From JAQBDA01 sp964525785 (lineage in GTDB: Bacteria; Chloroflexota; Anaerolineae; Anaerolineales; UBA4823): a stretch of 64,000 nt of DNA. Below, piece after piece: positions 34,521-43,597 of the stretch; within the stretch, counting starts at the first letter, position 1; every line of letters starts with the position of its first letter. The notes under the pieces were generated by a model. It saw nothing but the letters and a program-made list of their open reading frames with translations, did no database searches and was not told where the DNA came from. The translations under genes were made by a program, and so were the position numbers. The stretch covers positions 1 to 64,000 of the forward strand of contig CAZGIX010000001.1 of NCBI GenBank assembly GCA_964525785.1, read 5' to 3'.

Positions 34521-35699
34521 TTAAAATTCTCCGGTCATTGCTTGGGAGTAGCCGGTCAATTCAACATAGCCATTGCCTGTGACCGGTTGGTTTTCCAACA
34601 TCCCGGTAACCTTAACTGCCCCTTCCCAGTAATTGTACGATAAAACCATCTCTTGATCCGCAAGATAGGGGCTGATATCCAGGCTCAATTTCTGGGATGG
34701 AATCTGAATTACCCACTTAGCGGGGTAAATAGCCTGAGAGACCGGGCTTTTCCATGTGCCTGAGGTGGTTATCGAAAAATCACTCCTCGTGATATGGGTA
34801 GTGCTGGCATCCGGTGCGATCAATGTCCCACTTGAGAACGGATCGATGCTGCCATCGTCACGCCGGATTTGGAACAACATCAGCTCGTATTGATTGTCCA
34901 GCTGGATAGAGAACCAATCCCATCCGATCTGCCCCTCCGAGAGGGCGCTGGTGCTGTACTCGTGATCTTTCCAGCTTAGACCGCTGACGGTGAAGACCGT
35001 CCTACCAAGCGTAATCGTGCCCTCGGACGCGAGACGGGTCTGGCTGCTGTAGAAAGAAGCATTGCCTGGATCTGGCCCTTTCTGACTGTACCCCTGGTCT
35101 CCATGCAGGATAGATCCTTTTGTGTCGACCAGCTTGAGAGCGATTGTTAGATCGTCTTGCCTGGCAGTCAGGCGATATTCATCCGAACCCGTCTGCTCAA
35201 CCGACCAATCATCCAGCCAGACAGTAAATGGAACAGCTTGAGCACCTGCAAGTCCAGTTGCCCCGCGCGCCAACCGCTCGAAATGATGGTGCTCCTTCCC
35301 GGTCACATCGGTCAGGGCGAAATGCGCCATGTAAACCTGGTTTGTAGCCCAGTCGGAAAGCCGCGGTTCTCTCTTTGCGGGTGGCTGCAAAGCCCGGCGA
35401 AAAAATGTAAGCTGGTATCCAAAATGACGCCCTTCCGGATCGGTTAAATTTCCTGTGTAATACCACCATTCCGTTTGGAAATCTGGGTGAGGCCCCAGAT
35501 CATCGGGGAAGGATACCCGGTCTGTTGTATTTGCATGTCTATAGCCCGTTGTCGTATCGGCGCTGCTGTCTGATGGCAATATCAGCATGTCAGAGGAAAC
35601 AACCGGTGCTGCACTAGGCATCAGGAACCATCTCAGCATTAATATGGCCGCCAATCCCAAGATAGCGAAAATAATATATCGCAATATGCGCATAGCCAC
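34521..35699 (-). CDS. AttH/CrtC-type lipocalin-like lipoprotein or membrane-anchored protein
   Basis: 392 residues. An N-terminal membrane anchor (about 5-25, ILRYIIFAILGLAAILMLRWFL) precedes a double beta-barrel domain typical of AttH and carotenoid 1,2-hydratase relatives: FQTEWWYYTGNL, GRHFGYQLTFFRR, MAHFALTD, LSWKDHEYSTS, IGWDWFSIQLDN. In attEFGH-type operons this protein accompanies an ABC exporter, as here (the double FtsX permease is 18 nt upstream). It probably works at the outer face of the membrane on a hydrophobic compound. Confidence 0.88.
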   Translation of the reverse strand: MAMRILRYIIFAILGLAAILMLRWFLMPSAAPVVSSDMLILPSDSSADTTTGYRHANTTDRVSFPDDLGPHPDFQTEWWYYTGNLTDPEGRHFGYQLTFFRRALQPPAKREPRLSDWATNQVYMAHFALTDVTGKEHHHFERLARGATGLAGAQAVPFTVWLDDWSVEQTGSDEYRLTARQDDLTIALKLVDTKGSILHGDQGYSQKGPDPGNASFYSSQTRLASEGTITLGRTVFTVSGLSWKDHEYSTSALSEGQIGWDWFSIQLDNQYELMLFQIRRDDGSIDPFSSGTLIAPDASTTHITRSDFSITTSGTWKSPVSQAIYPAKWVIQIPSQKLSLDISPYLADQEMVLSYNYWEGAVKVTGMLENQPVTGNGYVELTGYSQAMTGEF

Positions 35700-35717
35700 T
35701 GATGCACAACTTAGTAC

Positions 35718-38339
35718 TTATTCATACCTTATAGCTTCAACAATTTCCATCTTTCCCATGCGCCTGGCGGGGTAGATCCCAGCCAGGAGAGCAGCGCTGA
35801 CGGCCACGAAAAGCGCCAGCAGGAATGGGGCAACTGTCACCTGCATTTGTAGCGTCCAGCCAAATGACCTGCGGTTGATGATATAGACCAGGATCAATGC
35901 CAGCAGGTAACCCGTGGGCAGGGCAAGGATGCCGGAAATTGTACCCATCAGCCCAGTTTCCAGCAGTACCAATCCCCACAACTGCCTGACTGTCAGTCCA
36001 ACCGCGCGCAAGATTCCCATATCTCGCTGGCGTTCTAGCTCCAGAGATAGTAATGCACTCAATACCCCAATAAATGCGACGATCGTTGCCAGGAGCTGCA
36101 TTGCTCCTGTAATGGCAAATGTGCGATCGAATATCTGGAGAACATCATCGCGCAGCGCGTGATTGGAGCGTATGACCAACCTCTGCTCAGAATTTAGATG
36201 GGACCTGAGATCTGCAACAACCTGATCGCTGTCAGTACCTGGTGATAGGATTAGGGCAATAGCTGTTATCTCGGGATCCTGCCAGAACCTCCTGTAGACA
36301 TCCAGGGACATTAAGACAGTTCCTTGCGTGGAAGAGTAATCATAATAAATGCCAACGATCGGGAATGATCGCTGCCCTTGATCTGTGAATATAATCAGGC
36401 TGCCTCCAGGTTTACGGATATTCATCCGGTTGGCAAATGGTTCGGAGATAATCACCGCACCCTTTGTCAATTCATCTTTTATCCGTTCGGCCGGCACACT
36501 GGTTGCCAGGAAATCACGATGGTCGCTCACCTGGGGATCGCTGGATGCAGCGATGTGCATCGGTCCAATCGGAGAATTGACATATGTTGACCGAAGCGTA
36601 AATACTTGCTCCACACCCGGCCAGCTCTCTATCCTGGATAATACTTCGGGATTTACTGGTGCGGATGACTCGGTAGACGTGAGCGTGGGGGCAGAGATGT
36701 ATACATCTCCTTGTAGCGTTTGTTCTAGCCAGGCGATGACGGTATAGCGAAAGCTGCTCACCATCACACTGACACCAATGGTGACTGAGACTGCTACCAT
36801 TAACGCAGCCACAGCGATCGATGTGCGGCTTATCGAATTAATTACATCGCGGGGTGCCAGCCGACCGAGACTGCCCCAGATCCTCCCGGTAACCGGAATC
36901 GAAATCCGCGCCAGAAGCAGTGTGGTCACCGGCGCAAGCATTGCCGAACCGATCAAGATGGTAAACGTAGCGATGAAGCTGACCTGCAAACTCCGAGTAG
37001 GGAGTAATAAAATGACGATCCCCGTTGCCAGCAAGACCAGTCCACTTATAGCCGCCAAAATGACCGCCCGCTGGGCTTTAGACTCCAATCCCGAGCGTGA
37101 CAGCGCTGCTCTTGGCTGCACAGAGGCAGCCTCCCAGGCGGGGAGAGCCGCTGTAAGCAAGGTTGCAAACACACCGAGTAAGCTCCCCTTCGCCAGGCTG
37201 GTGGTTGGGATTTGTACCCCGCGAACTGTGACCACGAAGAATAGATCATTGATCGTTTGAGAGACCAGTTTTATGGCCCCCTGTCCCATCAAGACCCCCA
37301 ACATAGTTCCCAGTACTGCTCCCAATGAACCAACGATTAACGCCTCGATGATAACAAGGGAGAACACCTCGCGTCTTGTCACCCCCAGGCAGCGCAGGGT
37401 ACCATAGAGGGGTCTGCGCTGGATAACCGAAAATGTCATCGTGTTGTAAATCAGGAACAACCCAACTACCAATGCCAACAGGCTAAGGGCGGTCAAGTTG
37501 ACACGGAAAGCGCTGGTCATCTGTTCAATCGTGCCACTGCGCGCTTCAACCGGAAGCAACGTGACATTTGCAGCCAGCAGTTGGCGCAGTGTATCTTCTC
37601 TGGGCTTAGCATCTTGCTCTGGCAAGATCAGGTCAATGCGGTCTATCTTCCCGAGCCGCCCAGTCAGTTCCTGAGCAGTGGCAATATCGGCAATGACAAC
37701 ATTCTCCAGGGCGCGCCGGCTCAAGCTGTCCGATGGCTGGAGTAAACCAGCAATTATGGCGGATGTGTACTTCCCTCCGATCTCCAGGTTGATCACACAC
37801 TCACGGCGCTCCAGGACGCATGCTTCTAGATCGTAGCGTCTGGCCAAGTCGATTGAGACCAGGATGGTTCCAGGTCGGGTGAGGAATGCAGTCAAATTTG
37901 CTACGGGTTGCCGGTTCTGGCTGCTGGTTGCCCCACCGAGGTAGTTACGAAATGGAGCGTCCACAAATGGATCAACGCCCATCAGCTGCAGTAAGCCTCC
38001 CCCGAGCTCTGGAGAGACAAAGTACTCGCTGACGACTGGTGCAGCTATATCTACCGCCCCAGAGCGCCGCAGACTGGTATACAATTCCTGATCCAATCCA
38101 CCAGGCCCGCCGACGATATGGTGAGTAGCATTACCTGCTACAGCTGCGGTGCTTAGGTCAAATGCTTGGCTGGCGCTGGCATTGGCCAGGTCGATAGCCA
38201 CTACCACAGCTACGCCTAACGTAATACCGAGCACCATAAGGATAGACTGCCAGGGATGGCGAAGCAGGTACCGCCACCCAATTGTCCATAACGGGCGATA
38301 CGCGAGCCGTATGGACGGGTGCTTGTGGCTTGACTTCAT
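35718..38339 (-). CDS. ABC transporter permease with two FtsX/MacB-type domains
   Basis: 873 residues with about eight transmembrane helices in two FtsX units (helices near 275-410 and 750-860), two large periplasmic MacB_PCD-like regions, and an extra hydrophobic stretch near 430-490. The N-terminal helix is followed by IDLANASASQAFDLSTAAVAG. In AttFG the two permease halves are separate; here they are one chain. Its start overlaps the stop of the preceding gene by 4 nt. Together with the ATPase at 39514-40206 it likely extrudes or extracts a lipid or lipoprotein. Confidence 0.9.
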   Translation of the reverse strand: MKSSHKHPSIRLAYRPLWTIGWRYLLRHPWQSILMVLGITLGVAVVVAIDLANASASQAFDLSTAAVAGNATHHIVGGPGGLDQELYTSLRRSGAVDIAAPVVSEYFVSPELGGGLLQLMGVDPFVDAPFRNYLGGATSSQNRQPVANLTAFLTRPGTILVSIDLARRYDLEACVLERRECVINLEIGGKYTSAIIAGLLQPSDSLSRRALENVVIADIATAQELTGRLGKIDRIDLILPEQDAKPREDTLRQLLAANVTLLPVEARSGTIEQMTSAFRVNLTALSLLALVVGLFLIYNTMTFSVIQRRPLYGTLRCLGVTRREVFSLVIIEALIVGSLGAVLGTMLGVLMGQGAIKLVSQTINDLFFVVTVRGVQIPTTSLAKGSLLGVFATLLTAALPAWEAASVQPRAALSRSGLESKAQRAVILAAISGLVLLATGIVILLLPTRSLQVSFIATFTILIGSAMLAPVTTLLLARISIPVTGRIWGSLGRLAPRDVINSISRTSIAVAALMVAVSVTIGVSVMVSSFRYTVIAWLEQTLQGDVYISAPTLTSTESSAPVNPEVLSRIESWPGVEQVFTLRSTYVNSPIGPMHIAASSDPQVSDHRDFLATSVPAERIKDELTKGAVIISEPFANRMNIRKPGGSLIIFTDQGQRSFPIVGIYYDYSSTQGTVLMSLDVYRRFWQDPEITAIALILSPGTDSDQVVADLRSHLNSEQRLVIRSNHALRDDVLQIFDRTFAITGAMQLLATIVAFIGVLSALLSLELERQRDMGILRAVGLTVRQLWGLVLLETGLMGTISGILALPTGYLLALILVYIINRRSFGWTLQMQVTVAPFLLALFVAVSAALLAGIYPARRMGKMEIVEAIRYE

Positions 38340-39463
38340 AGATTCTTGTAATAGACCCGGTGGTTTTTATAGGCTTTACCACCTACATTCTCCAGGTCGC
38401 CGCGCATTTGAACAGCGGTTTCAGCAACCTGCGTCAGATCGGCGTGCTCAAATTTGTAGTCTCGAATGGTTTTTTCCATTTCGGAATACAGTAGTGCATT
38501 TCCACCACGCCCGTGGAATTCCGGTAAGATACCTGCGCCATTCAAAGCAACCCATTTCGTGCGGCGCGTCTCAAGCAGCAAATCAATAATACCCAGTGGT
38601 AACAATCTACCCTTGGCGCGCTGCAGGGCGGCGGAAAGATCGGGCCAGCCAAATAGAAATCCAACCACGTCATCGGCATGGGTGATTATCTTTATCAAGC
38701 GATGATCGGCAACAATGAGCATGTTCTGGAGCACGAACGCAATCTCATTCTCCGTGAGGGGAACGTACTCCCAGTTGTTGACGAAGGCCTGGTTGTACGC
38801 CTTCCCTATCCTTGGTGCCCAGGCTTTTAACTCGCCTTTGCTCTCAAAGCGGTGCACAGTTAATGTCCCACGTTGCTGGACGCGCTCAGCGATGCTGTGC
38901 ACCCGTTCAGGCAGGCGGAAGCTCTCCCCGTTCAAATAACAGGAGACAAAATCGACTTCCTTTTCAAAACCCAATCCGCGTACCAGGTCGTTGTAATATG
39001 GGTGGTTGTAATTCATCATCGTCATCATCTGCCGATGTTCGAAGCCCTCTACCAGGAGGCCATAGCCATCCAAAGGGCCAAAACCTTTTGGTCCAAGGAC
39101 TTTCGTGAGCTTACGTTCATGTGCCCAATCAAAGACGCGTTGGAATAACGCTGCAGCTGCATCCGGGTCATTTTCACAATCGAACAGGTAGAATTGGCAG
39201 GTGGCTGTACCATGACATTGATTGTAGTTGCGATTCTCAAGGGCTGCGATCCTTCCGACATCCACCCCATCTCGGACAGCGATATAGAAATTTGCTTGAG
39301 AATGCTCGTAGTAGGGATGTTTCTCATGGTTTAGCTGCATTTCAGCATCAATATATAGCGGCGGCACCCACTGAGGATGGTTCGCGTACATACGGAAGGG
39401 TATCTGAACGAAGCGCCTGACGTCAGATTTTGACTCAGTTTTTACTTGGTAAATAGTTATCAT
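38336..39463 (-). CDS. GNAT-superfamily-like protein in ABC operon
   Basis: 375 residues. The family begins with an FVQIPFRMYANHPQWVPPL motif and includes VGRIAALENRNYNQ, GPKGFGPLDGYGLLVEGF and a late acyl-CoA-site-like GILPEFHGRGGNALLYSEMEKT, consistent with a tandem GNAT fold. AAGGATG is 8 nt before the ATG at 39463; the longer frame to 39526 would overlap the ATPase gene. Its stop overlaps the permease start (ATGA), implying stoichiometric synthesis. Substrate unknown; perhaps it modifies the transported compound. Confidence 0.82.
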   Translation of the reverse strand: MITIYQVKTESKSDVRRFVQIPFRMYANHPQWVPPLYIDAEMQLNHEKHPYYEHSQANFYIAVRDGVDVGRIAALENRNYNQCHGTATCQFYLFDCENDPDAAAALFQRVFDWAHERKLTKVLGPKGFGPLDGYGLLVEGFEHRQMMTMMNYNHPYYNDLVRGLGFEKEVDFVSCYLNGESFRLPERVHSIAERVQQRGTLTVHRFESKGELKAWAPRIGKAYNQAFVNNWEYVPLTENEIAFVLQNMLIVADHRLIKIITHADDVVGFLFGWPDLSAALQRAKGRLLPLGIIDLLLETRRTKWVALNGAGILPEFHGRGGNALLYSEMEKTIRDYKFEHADLTQVAETAVQMRGDLENVGGKAYKNHRVYYKNL

Positions 39464-39513
39464 GGCAGCATCCTTGGTTAGTAGGGTCTGGCAGGTGTGA
39501 TGATCAGCACACC

Positions 39514-40206
39514 TCAGTTTTCGCATTTTACGGTCAGCTTACCATCCCGCAAACAAAAGTTTCGGTCAGCTAAACTGGCAGCTTCCTGGCTGTGAGTCAC
39601 CATCACCAGATTCTTTCCCGCTTTACGTGTCAGCCGGTCGAGCAGAGAAAGCACCTGCCAGCCAGTCTCATCATCCAAATTACCGGTTGGTTCATCTGCT
39701 AATACCAGCAGCGGGTCGTTTACCAGAGCGCGTGCGATTGCCACGCGCTGCTGCTCACCGCCCGATAGCCTATCCGGGAAAGTTTTCAGACGGTCCAGCA
39801 GACCGACCTCGTCGAGCAACGGCTCTGCGAGCTGGCGCGCTTGATTGACTGAAGCGCCGTTTAACTCGAGAGGCAGGGTCACATTCTCGAGTACGGTCAA
39901 TGTAGGGACCAGATTGAAGAATTGGAACACAAACCCGATCTTTTGCCTGCGGAATATTGTGCGCTGCTGCTCATCCATAGCAGTCAGCTCCTGTCCATTC
40001 AAGAATATGTGGCCATCATCGACGCGGTCGATGCCGCTGATCAAGTTTAAGAGGGTGCTTTTGCCGCTGCCACTTTTTCCGACAATGGCGACATATTCAC
40101 CCTGGCAGAAGGCGGCCCAGGCGTTTTGCAACACCATGCGTCTCTGGCCGCCTTCTTGAAAGCTCTTTGAAAGATTTTCTAACCGGATGAAAGCAGGCTG
40201 TTCCAT
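39514..40206 (-). CDS. ABC transporter ATP-binding protein (LolD/MacB-like)
   Basis: 230 residues, a complete single nucleotide-binding domain: Walker A GKSGSGKST (43-51), Q-loop in FVFQFFNLVP, signature LSGGEQQRVAIARAL, Walker B LLVLADEPTGNLD and the switch histidine MVTHS. It has the spacing and NLD motif of the FtsE/LolD/MacB class that drive FtsX-type permeases, matching the permease two genes downstream. No strong ribosome site. It lies 35 nt after an aldo/keto reductase gene on the same strand. Confidence 0.95.
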   Translation of the reverse strand: MEQPAFIRLENLSKSFQEGGQRRMVLQNAWAAFCQGEYVAIVGKSGSGKSTLLNLISGIDRVDDGHIFLNGQELTAMDEQQRTIFRRQKIGFVFQFFNLVPTLTVLENVTLPLELNGASVNQARQLAEPLLDEVGLLDRLKTFPDRLSGGEQQRVAIARALVNDPLLVLADEPTGNLDDETGWQVLSLLDRLTRKAGKNLVMVTHSQEAASLADRNFCLRDGKLTVKCEN

Positions 40207-40241
40207 AATTGTTTTCGGGTAGGGCCACGATATCGCGGCAG

Positions 40242-41183
40242 TTATCTCGATTCTGCTATACGGTCGCTGATTTTATCCAGGGCTGCAATCTCTACTTCGC
40301 TTAATCGCCAGCCTAATGCGCCTGCATTCTCCTCTGCCTGCTGCGCATTTTTCACTCCCGGGATGGGGATTGCCCCTTTACAGATTATCCAGTTCAATGC
40401 CACCTGGCTTGGAGTTTTGCCATCGTATGCCTGGCCAATTTCACCCATCAGGCGAATTAAGGGCTGCACTTGGGTAATAAGCCCGCCCCCATACCGTCGG
40501 CCTCGGGAACCAGGGAGCGGTTTCTCTGGCGTGTATTTACCGGTCAGCAATCCCTGAGCCAGAGGGCTATAGGAGATCAGGCTGATGCCCATTTCCTTGC
40601 ATCTATTTAGCAGTCCGTTTTTTTCGATCTTGCGGTCAAGCAAATGGTATTCGACTTGATTGGATGCCAAGGTTACACCCCGGTTCACTAAAATACCGTT
40701 GGCGCGGCGCATCTGTTCATAATTGTAGTTGGAGACCCCGACTGCACGCGCCAGGCCAGCTTCGACTACATCAGCTAATCCAGAGGCCCAGGCTTCGATC
40801 GGAACCGGTGGGTAAGGCCAGTGAATCTGATATAGATCGATCGCCTTTAGACCGAGACGCTGCAAGCTGGTCCGTAGAGCTGAGACAAGCGATTTTTTTC
40901 GTAAACGCCAGGGGTAAGGGAAGAATTTGGATGCAATTACTACTGGCTTTCCTGAGCTTACCACGTAACGTCCAACAAGCCTTTCCGAATGGCCCTGACC
41001 GTAGATCTCTGCCGTATCGTAGAAGTTGATCCCGGCATCCAGACTGAACTGGGCAGCTAATTCAATATCTGATGCACCATAATCACGACCGTAGCCCCAC
41101 GTGAAACGATCACCCCAAGCCCAGGCACCGAATCCCAAAGGTGTGATTTTGATATCCGTATTCCCTAAATTGATTTTTTCCAA
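40242..41183 (-). CDS. aldo/keto reductase
   Basis: 313-residue NADPH-dependent (beta/alpha)8 reductase with the full catalytic tetrad D56 (FYDTAE), Y61, K86 (IASKF) and H121 (YQIHWP), and the cofactor-binding end IPIPGVKNAQQAEEN. The start at TTG 41183 is inferred from GAGGAAAG 6 nt upstream and from the conserved beginning EKINLGNTDIKITPLGFGAW; an in-frame GTG at 41234 would add 17 unrelated residues. Substrate unknown. It may share a transcript with the ABC genes. Confidence 0.9.
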   Translation of the reverse strand: MEKINLGNTDIKITPLGFGAWAWGDRFTWGYGRDYGASDIELAAQFSLDAGINFYDTAEIYGQGHSERLVGRYVVSSGKPVVIASKFFPYPWRLRKKSLVSALRTSLQRLGLKAIDLYQIHWPYPPVPIEAWASGLADVVEAGLARAVGVSNYNYEQMRRANGILVNRGVTLASNQVEYHLLDRKIEKNGLLNRCKEMGISLISYSPLAQGLLTGKYTPEKPLPGSRGRRYGGGLITQVQPLIRLMGEIGQAYDGKTPSQVALNWIICKGAIPIPGVKNAQQAEENAGALGWRLSEVEIAALDKISDRIAESR

Positions 41184-41307
41184 TATCGCTTTCCTCGAAA
41201 ACCGATTACCAATGAGAAGAATTTCCGGATCCACCGATCGCAGGGATTCTATCTCGAAATCACGGTAATCGCTACTCCTCCTTTAGATCCATTCCTGATT
41301 CTCGAGA

Positions 41308-41333
41308 CATCACACCAACCAGATTTGGTGATG
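41308..41333. other. imperfect hairpin downstream of the nucleotidyltransferase gene
   Basis: CATCA-CA-CCAA and TTGG-TGATG pair over 9 bp with a 2-nt bulge. No T-run follows on the minus strand, so it is only a weak candidate for the end of the long glycan/ABC operon. Confidence 0.3.
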
Positions 41334-41356
41334 CACGGAGGTTTACGATGTGAGGT

Positions 41357-42523
41357 TTATCTCACGCGTTGTGGAATATGACGGATAAATGCTGCGCTGT
41401 GCTTAAGGTAAGCTACAGGAAGGGGAACGTTCCCATATCCCAGAGCTATCCGCCAGATGCTGGGTTTCCATCTTGCCCAAAATAATCCCAGGCGGTCATT
41501 TATGAACCGGCTGTTTGTCACAAGGCCACAGCGGTCATCGAGATTTACTTTTTCACACCACTGACTTACTGCTGGGTGGACGTTTTTAGCGCTTTCAGAC
41601 AGGTCTAACGATCCAAGCAACCCTGGCAAAGCGCGTTGGGCCAGCCTGAGGATAGGGTAAACCAGGTGCTGGTATTGGATCGAGCTGATTTCGGTCCCTT
41701 GTGGTGCAAGGGCGGCGATGTCCAGCCACATAATCACCCGACCAGTTGAGATCAGGAAATGTTGTAAAGCGTGCAGTAATACATGCGTCAACAGGCTTTG
41801 ACGGCTGGGCAGGCACACGTGCTCTCCTGCTATTTCACTGCCTTTGCTCCCTTCCCACAGCGATTCTGTCAGGTCTATCGTGCTGACATCCCCCCACATC
41901 GACCTTCGGACGACAACATGGATTTCAACTGGGCGAGGATTGTCAGGATTTTCACCCTGGTAATCGATTACTAGTTCACCCCCTGTATTCAGATAATAGT
42001 CGTGATTAGGATAAATGCTCGGACTCGGAATATACGCGTAGCCATGTTTTGTAAGGATAGCCGCGATACGCTGGCGATCACCGGGACGAACCAGTAAATC
42101 TAGATCTGCCATAGGTCGCAATCCAATATCCGGATAGTATTTCTGTGCCAGCAGAATCCCCTTCAGCGGCATCACCTCAATACCATCCCGATTTGCCTCA
42201 GCCAGTAATATTAGCAGGTCTTCGTAGAGCCGGGTGTTGCGTGCCTTGTTATTCAGATAGGCGCTCTGCAGCCAACTCAGAAATTCGACAGGTAATCCAC
42301 TGCCCACTTCTGTGTCTGCGATTTTTCTATATAGAACTGCTCCCAGACCCTGGGTAAAGATCACCTGGCGTGCGATTACCCAATGCACCTCATCCCAGAC
42401 GCTGATTGCTTGTTGGAGGTCTTTTGCTTCGAGCGGTTGCAAACCGCCATTACCCTGGTCGGCATAGTTGAGCCAACGTAAAATCTCTCGGGTGACCTCG
42501 CGTAGGATTTTTTTCCCTGGCAT
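41357..42523 (-). CDS. NTP_transf_5-like nucleotidyltransferase family protein
   Basis: 388 residues resembling the uncharacterised nucleotidyltransferase family (NTP_transf_5). It has an N-terminal helical region, the core motif VMPLKGILLAQKYYPDIGLRPMADLDLLV (K followed by D-L-D metal ligands) and a histidine-rich later segment (LLTHVLLHALQHFL). ATG 42523 is preferred since the earlier in-frame ATG at 42559 overlaps the kinase gene and lacks a ribosome site; AGGTGA is about 10 nt upstream. In lasso-peptide clusters this family accompanies HPr-kinase-like enzymes, the same pairing seen here. Target unknown. Confidence 0.82.
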   Translation of the reverse strand: MPGKKILREVTREILRWLNYADQGNGGLQPLEAKDLQQAISVWDEVHWVIARQVIFTQGLGAVLYRKIADTEVGSGLPVEFLSWLQSAYLNNKARNTRLYEDLLILLAEANRDGIEVMPLKGILLAQKYYPDIGLRPMADLDLLVRPGDRQRIAAILTKHGYAYIPSPSIYPNHDYYLNTGGELVIDYQGENPDNPRPVEIHVVVRRSMWGDVSTIDLTESLWEGSKGSEIAGEHVCLPSRQSLLTHVLLHALQHFLISTGRVIMWLDIAALAPQGTEISSIQYQHLVYPILRLAQRALPGLLGSLDLSESAKNVHPAVSQWCEKVNLDDRCGLVTNSRFINDRLGLFWARWKPSIWRIALGYGNVPLPVAYLKHSAAFIRHIPQRVR

Positions 42524-42536
42524 GGTTAATTTGGTA

Positions 42537-43577
42537 TCACCTGGATGCCAGCAGTGCATCCAATGAATTCACCGCTTCGTCCGGAGAACCATTTATATAT
42601 AGTCGATAGGCCCCATTCGCCAATAATTCCTGGCTGGCCTCCTCCATTCTCTCATTCCAGCCCGTTTCCCAGGACCAGATGACCTCGAATTCCTTCAAAG
42701 CTTGAGCGCGATCTATTGGATGGATGCAGTTCAAATTCTGGTCGCCTCGTTCCAGAAATACCAATACTCCTGGTTCGGCGCGAGAGATCGTACACCCAGG
42801 GTAGAGGCTCTCCAGGTCGATTTCAATCTTCCATTCACCGCTGGTTTGTAAGATGGAGTCGCAGTCTCGCAGCTCTGGGAAGAAGCGCCTGGCATCAGGG
42901 AGTAGATGTAATTTCCATGGCGCGCCCCAAAACTGAGTACCGGTTGATAGGGCCTTTACCTGGACTGCATCTTCTGAAAGCAGCTGATAGCCGCGGCGCG
43001 CACAGGCATAAGCCAGGGTCGACTTCCCAGAACCGGCTTTGCCATGCAGCAGCACGCTGGTCCCGTCCTTAACCACGCAAGCGGCATGGATAACGAAGTA
43101 ACCGCGCGATAACCCTAACATCGCCAGCCCCAACGTCTCGAGGAAGTTATAGCGCACGAATGCTTGATCTTGGGTGACTCGCTTGGTGATGAAGCCAAAG
43201 GCGTAGCCATTTTTCAGGTCGGCGACGGCATGATTGCCAGGGCCGATCTGCATGCTGAACAGATGACCCTGGGTATGATATTCAGGTCTTATCAGGGTGG
43301 ATTTTTCAGACGATTCAAATGAATGTACGAACAGGGCGAGAATCAGTGGTTCCTTACCGTTATCGATTGAAGATATTGGAAAGCGTCCAAATGCCTGGTC
43401 TGCCACTGCAAGGAGAGAAGCATCATTTGTCTGGAATATTAGCTTCTCTCCCATGATGGCGTATGAACGCTGGAAATCAGCGCGCTCGTGATATAAAAAT
43501 GAGATACGCTGAACATGAGAAACGCGGGTATCTTCGGTAGTTTTGATTTCATCCGCAAGTGGAAGGTTAGCAGGCAT
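42537..43577 (-). CDS. HPr kinase/phosphorylase-like ATP-binding protein
   Basis: 346 residues. An N-terminal beta-rich region of ~160 residues precedes a P-loop domain like the C-terminal part of HprK: H166-A-A-C, Walker A HGKAGSGKST (178-187), then LLSEDAV with D203. It lacks the full HprK length and signature, as in peptide-modifying kinase homologues (for example those in paeninodin-type lasso clusters). It lies 20 nt after the sugar permease and 13 nt before the nucleotidyltransferase gene. No PTS HPr is nearby, so the phosphate acceptor is unknown. Confidence 0.82.
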   Translation of the reverse strand: MPANLPLADEIKTTEDTRVSHVQRISFLYHERADFQRSYAIMGEKLIFQTNDASLLAVADQAFGRFPISSIDNGKEPLILALFVHSFESSEKSTLIRPEYHTQGHLFSMQIGPGNHAVADLKNGYAFGFITKRVTQDQAFVRYNFLETLGLAMLGLSRGYFVIHAACVVKDGTSVLLHGKAGSGKSTLAYACARRGYQLLSEDAVQVKALSTGTQFWGAPWKLHLLPDARRFFPELRDCDSILQTSGEWKIEIDLESLYPGCTISRAEPGVLVFLERGDQNLNCIHPIDRAQALKEFEVIWSWETGWNERMEEASQELLANGAYRLYINGSPDEAVNSLDALLASR

Positions 43578-43597
43578 GTAAGAAATGTCCCTTATGT

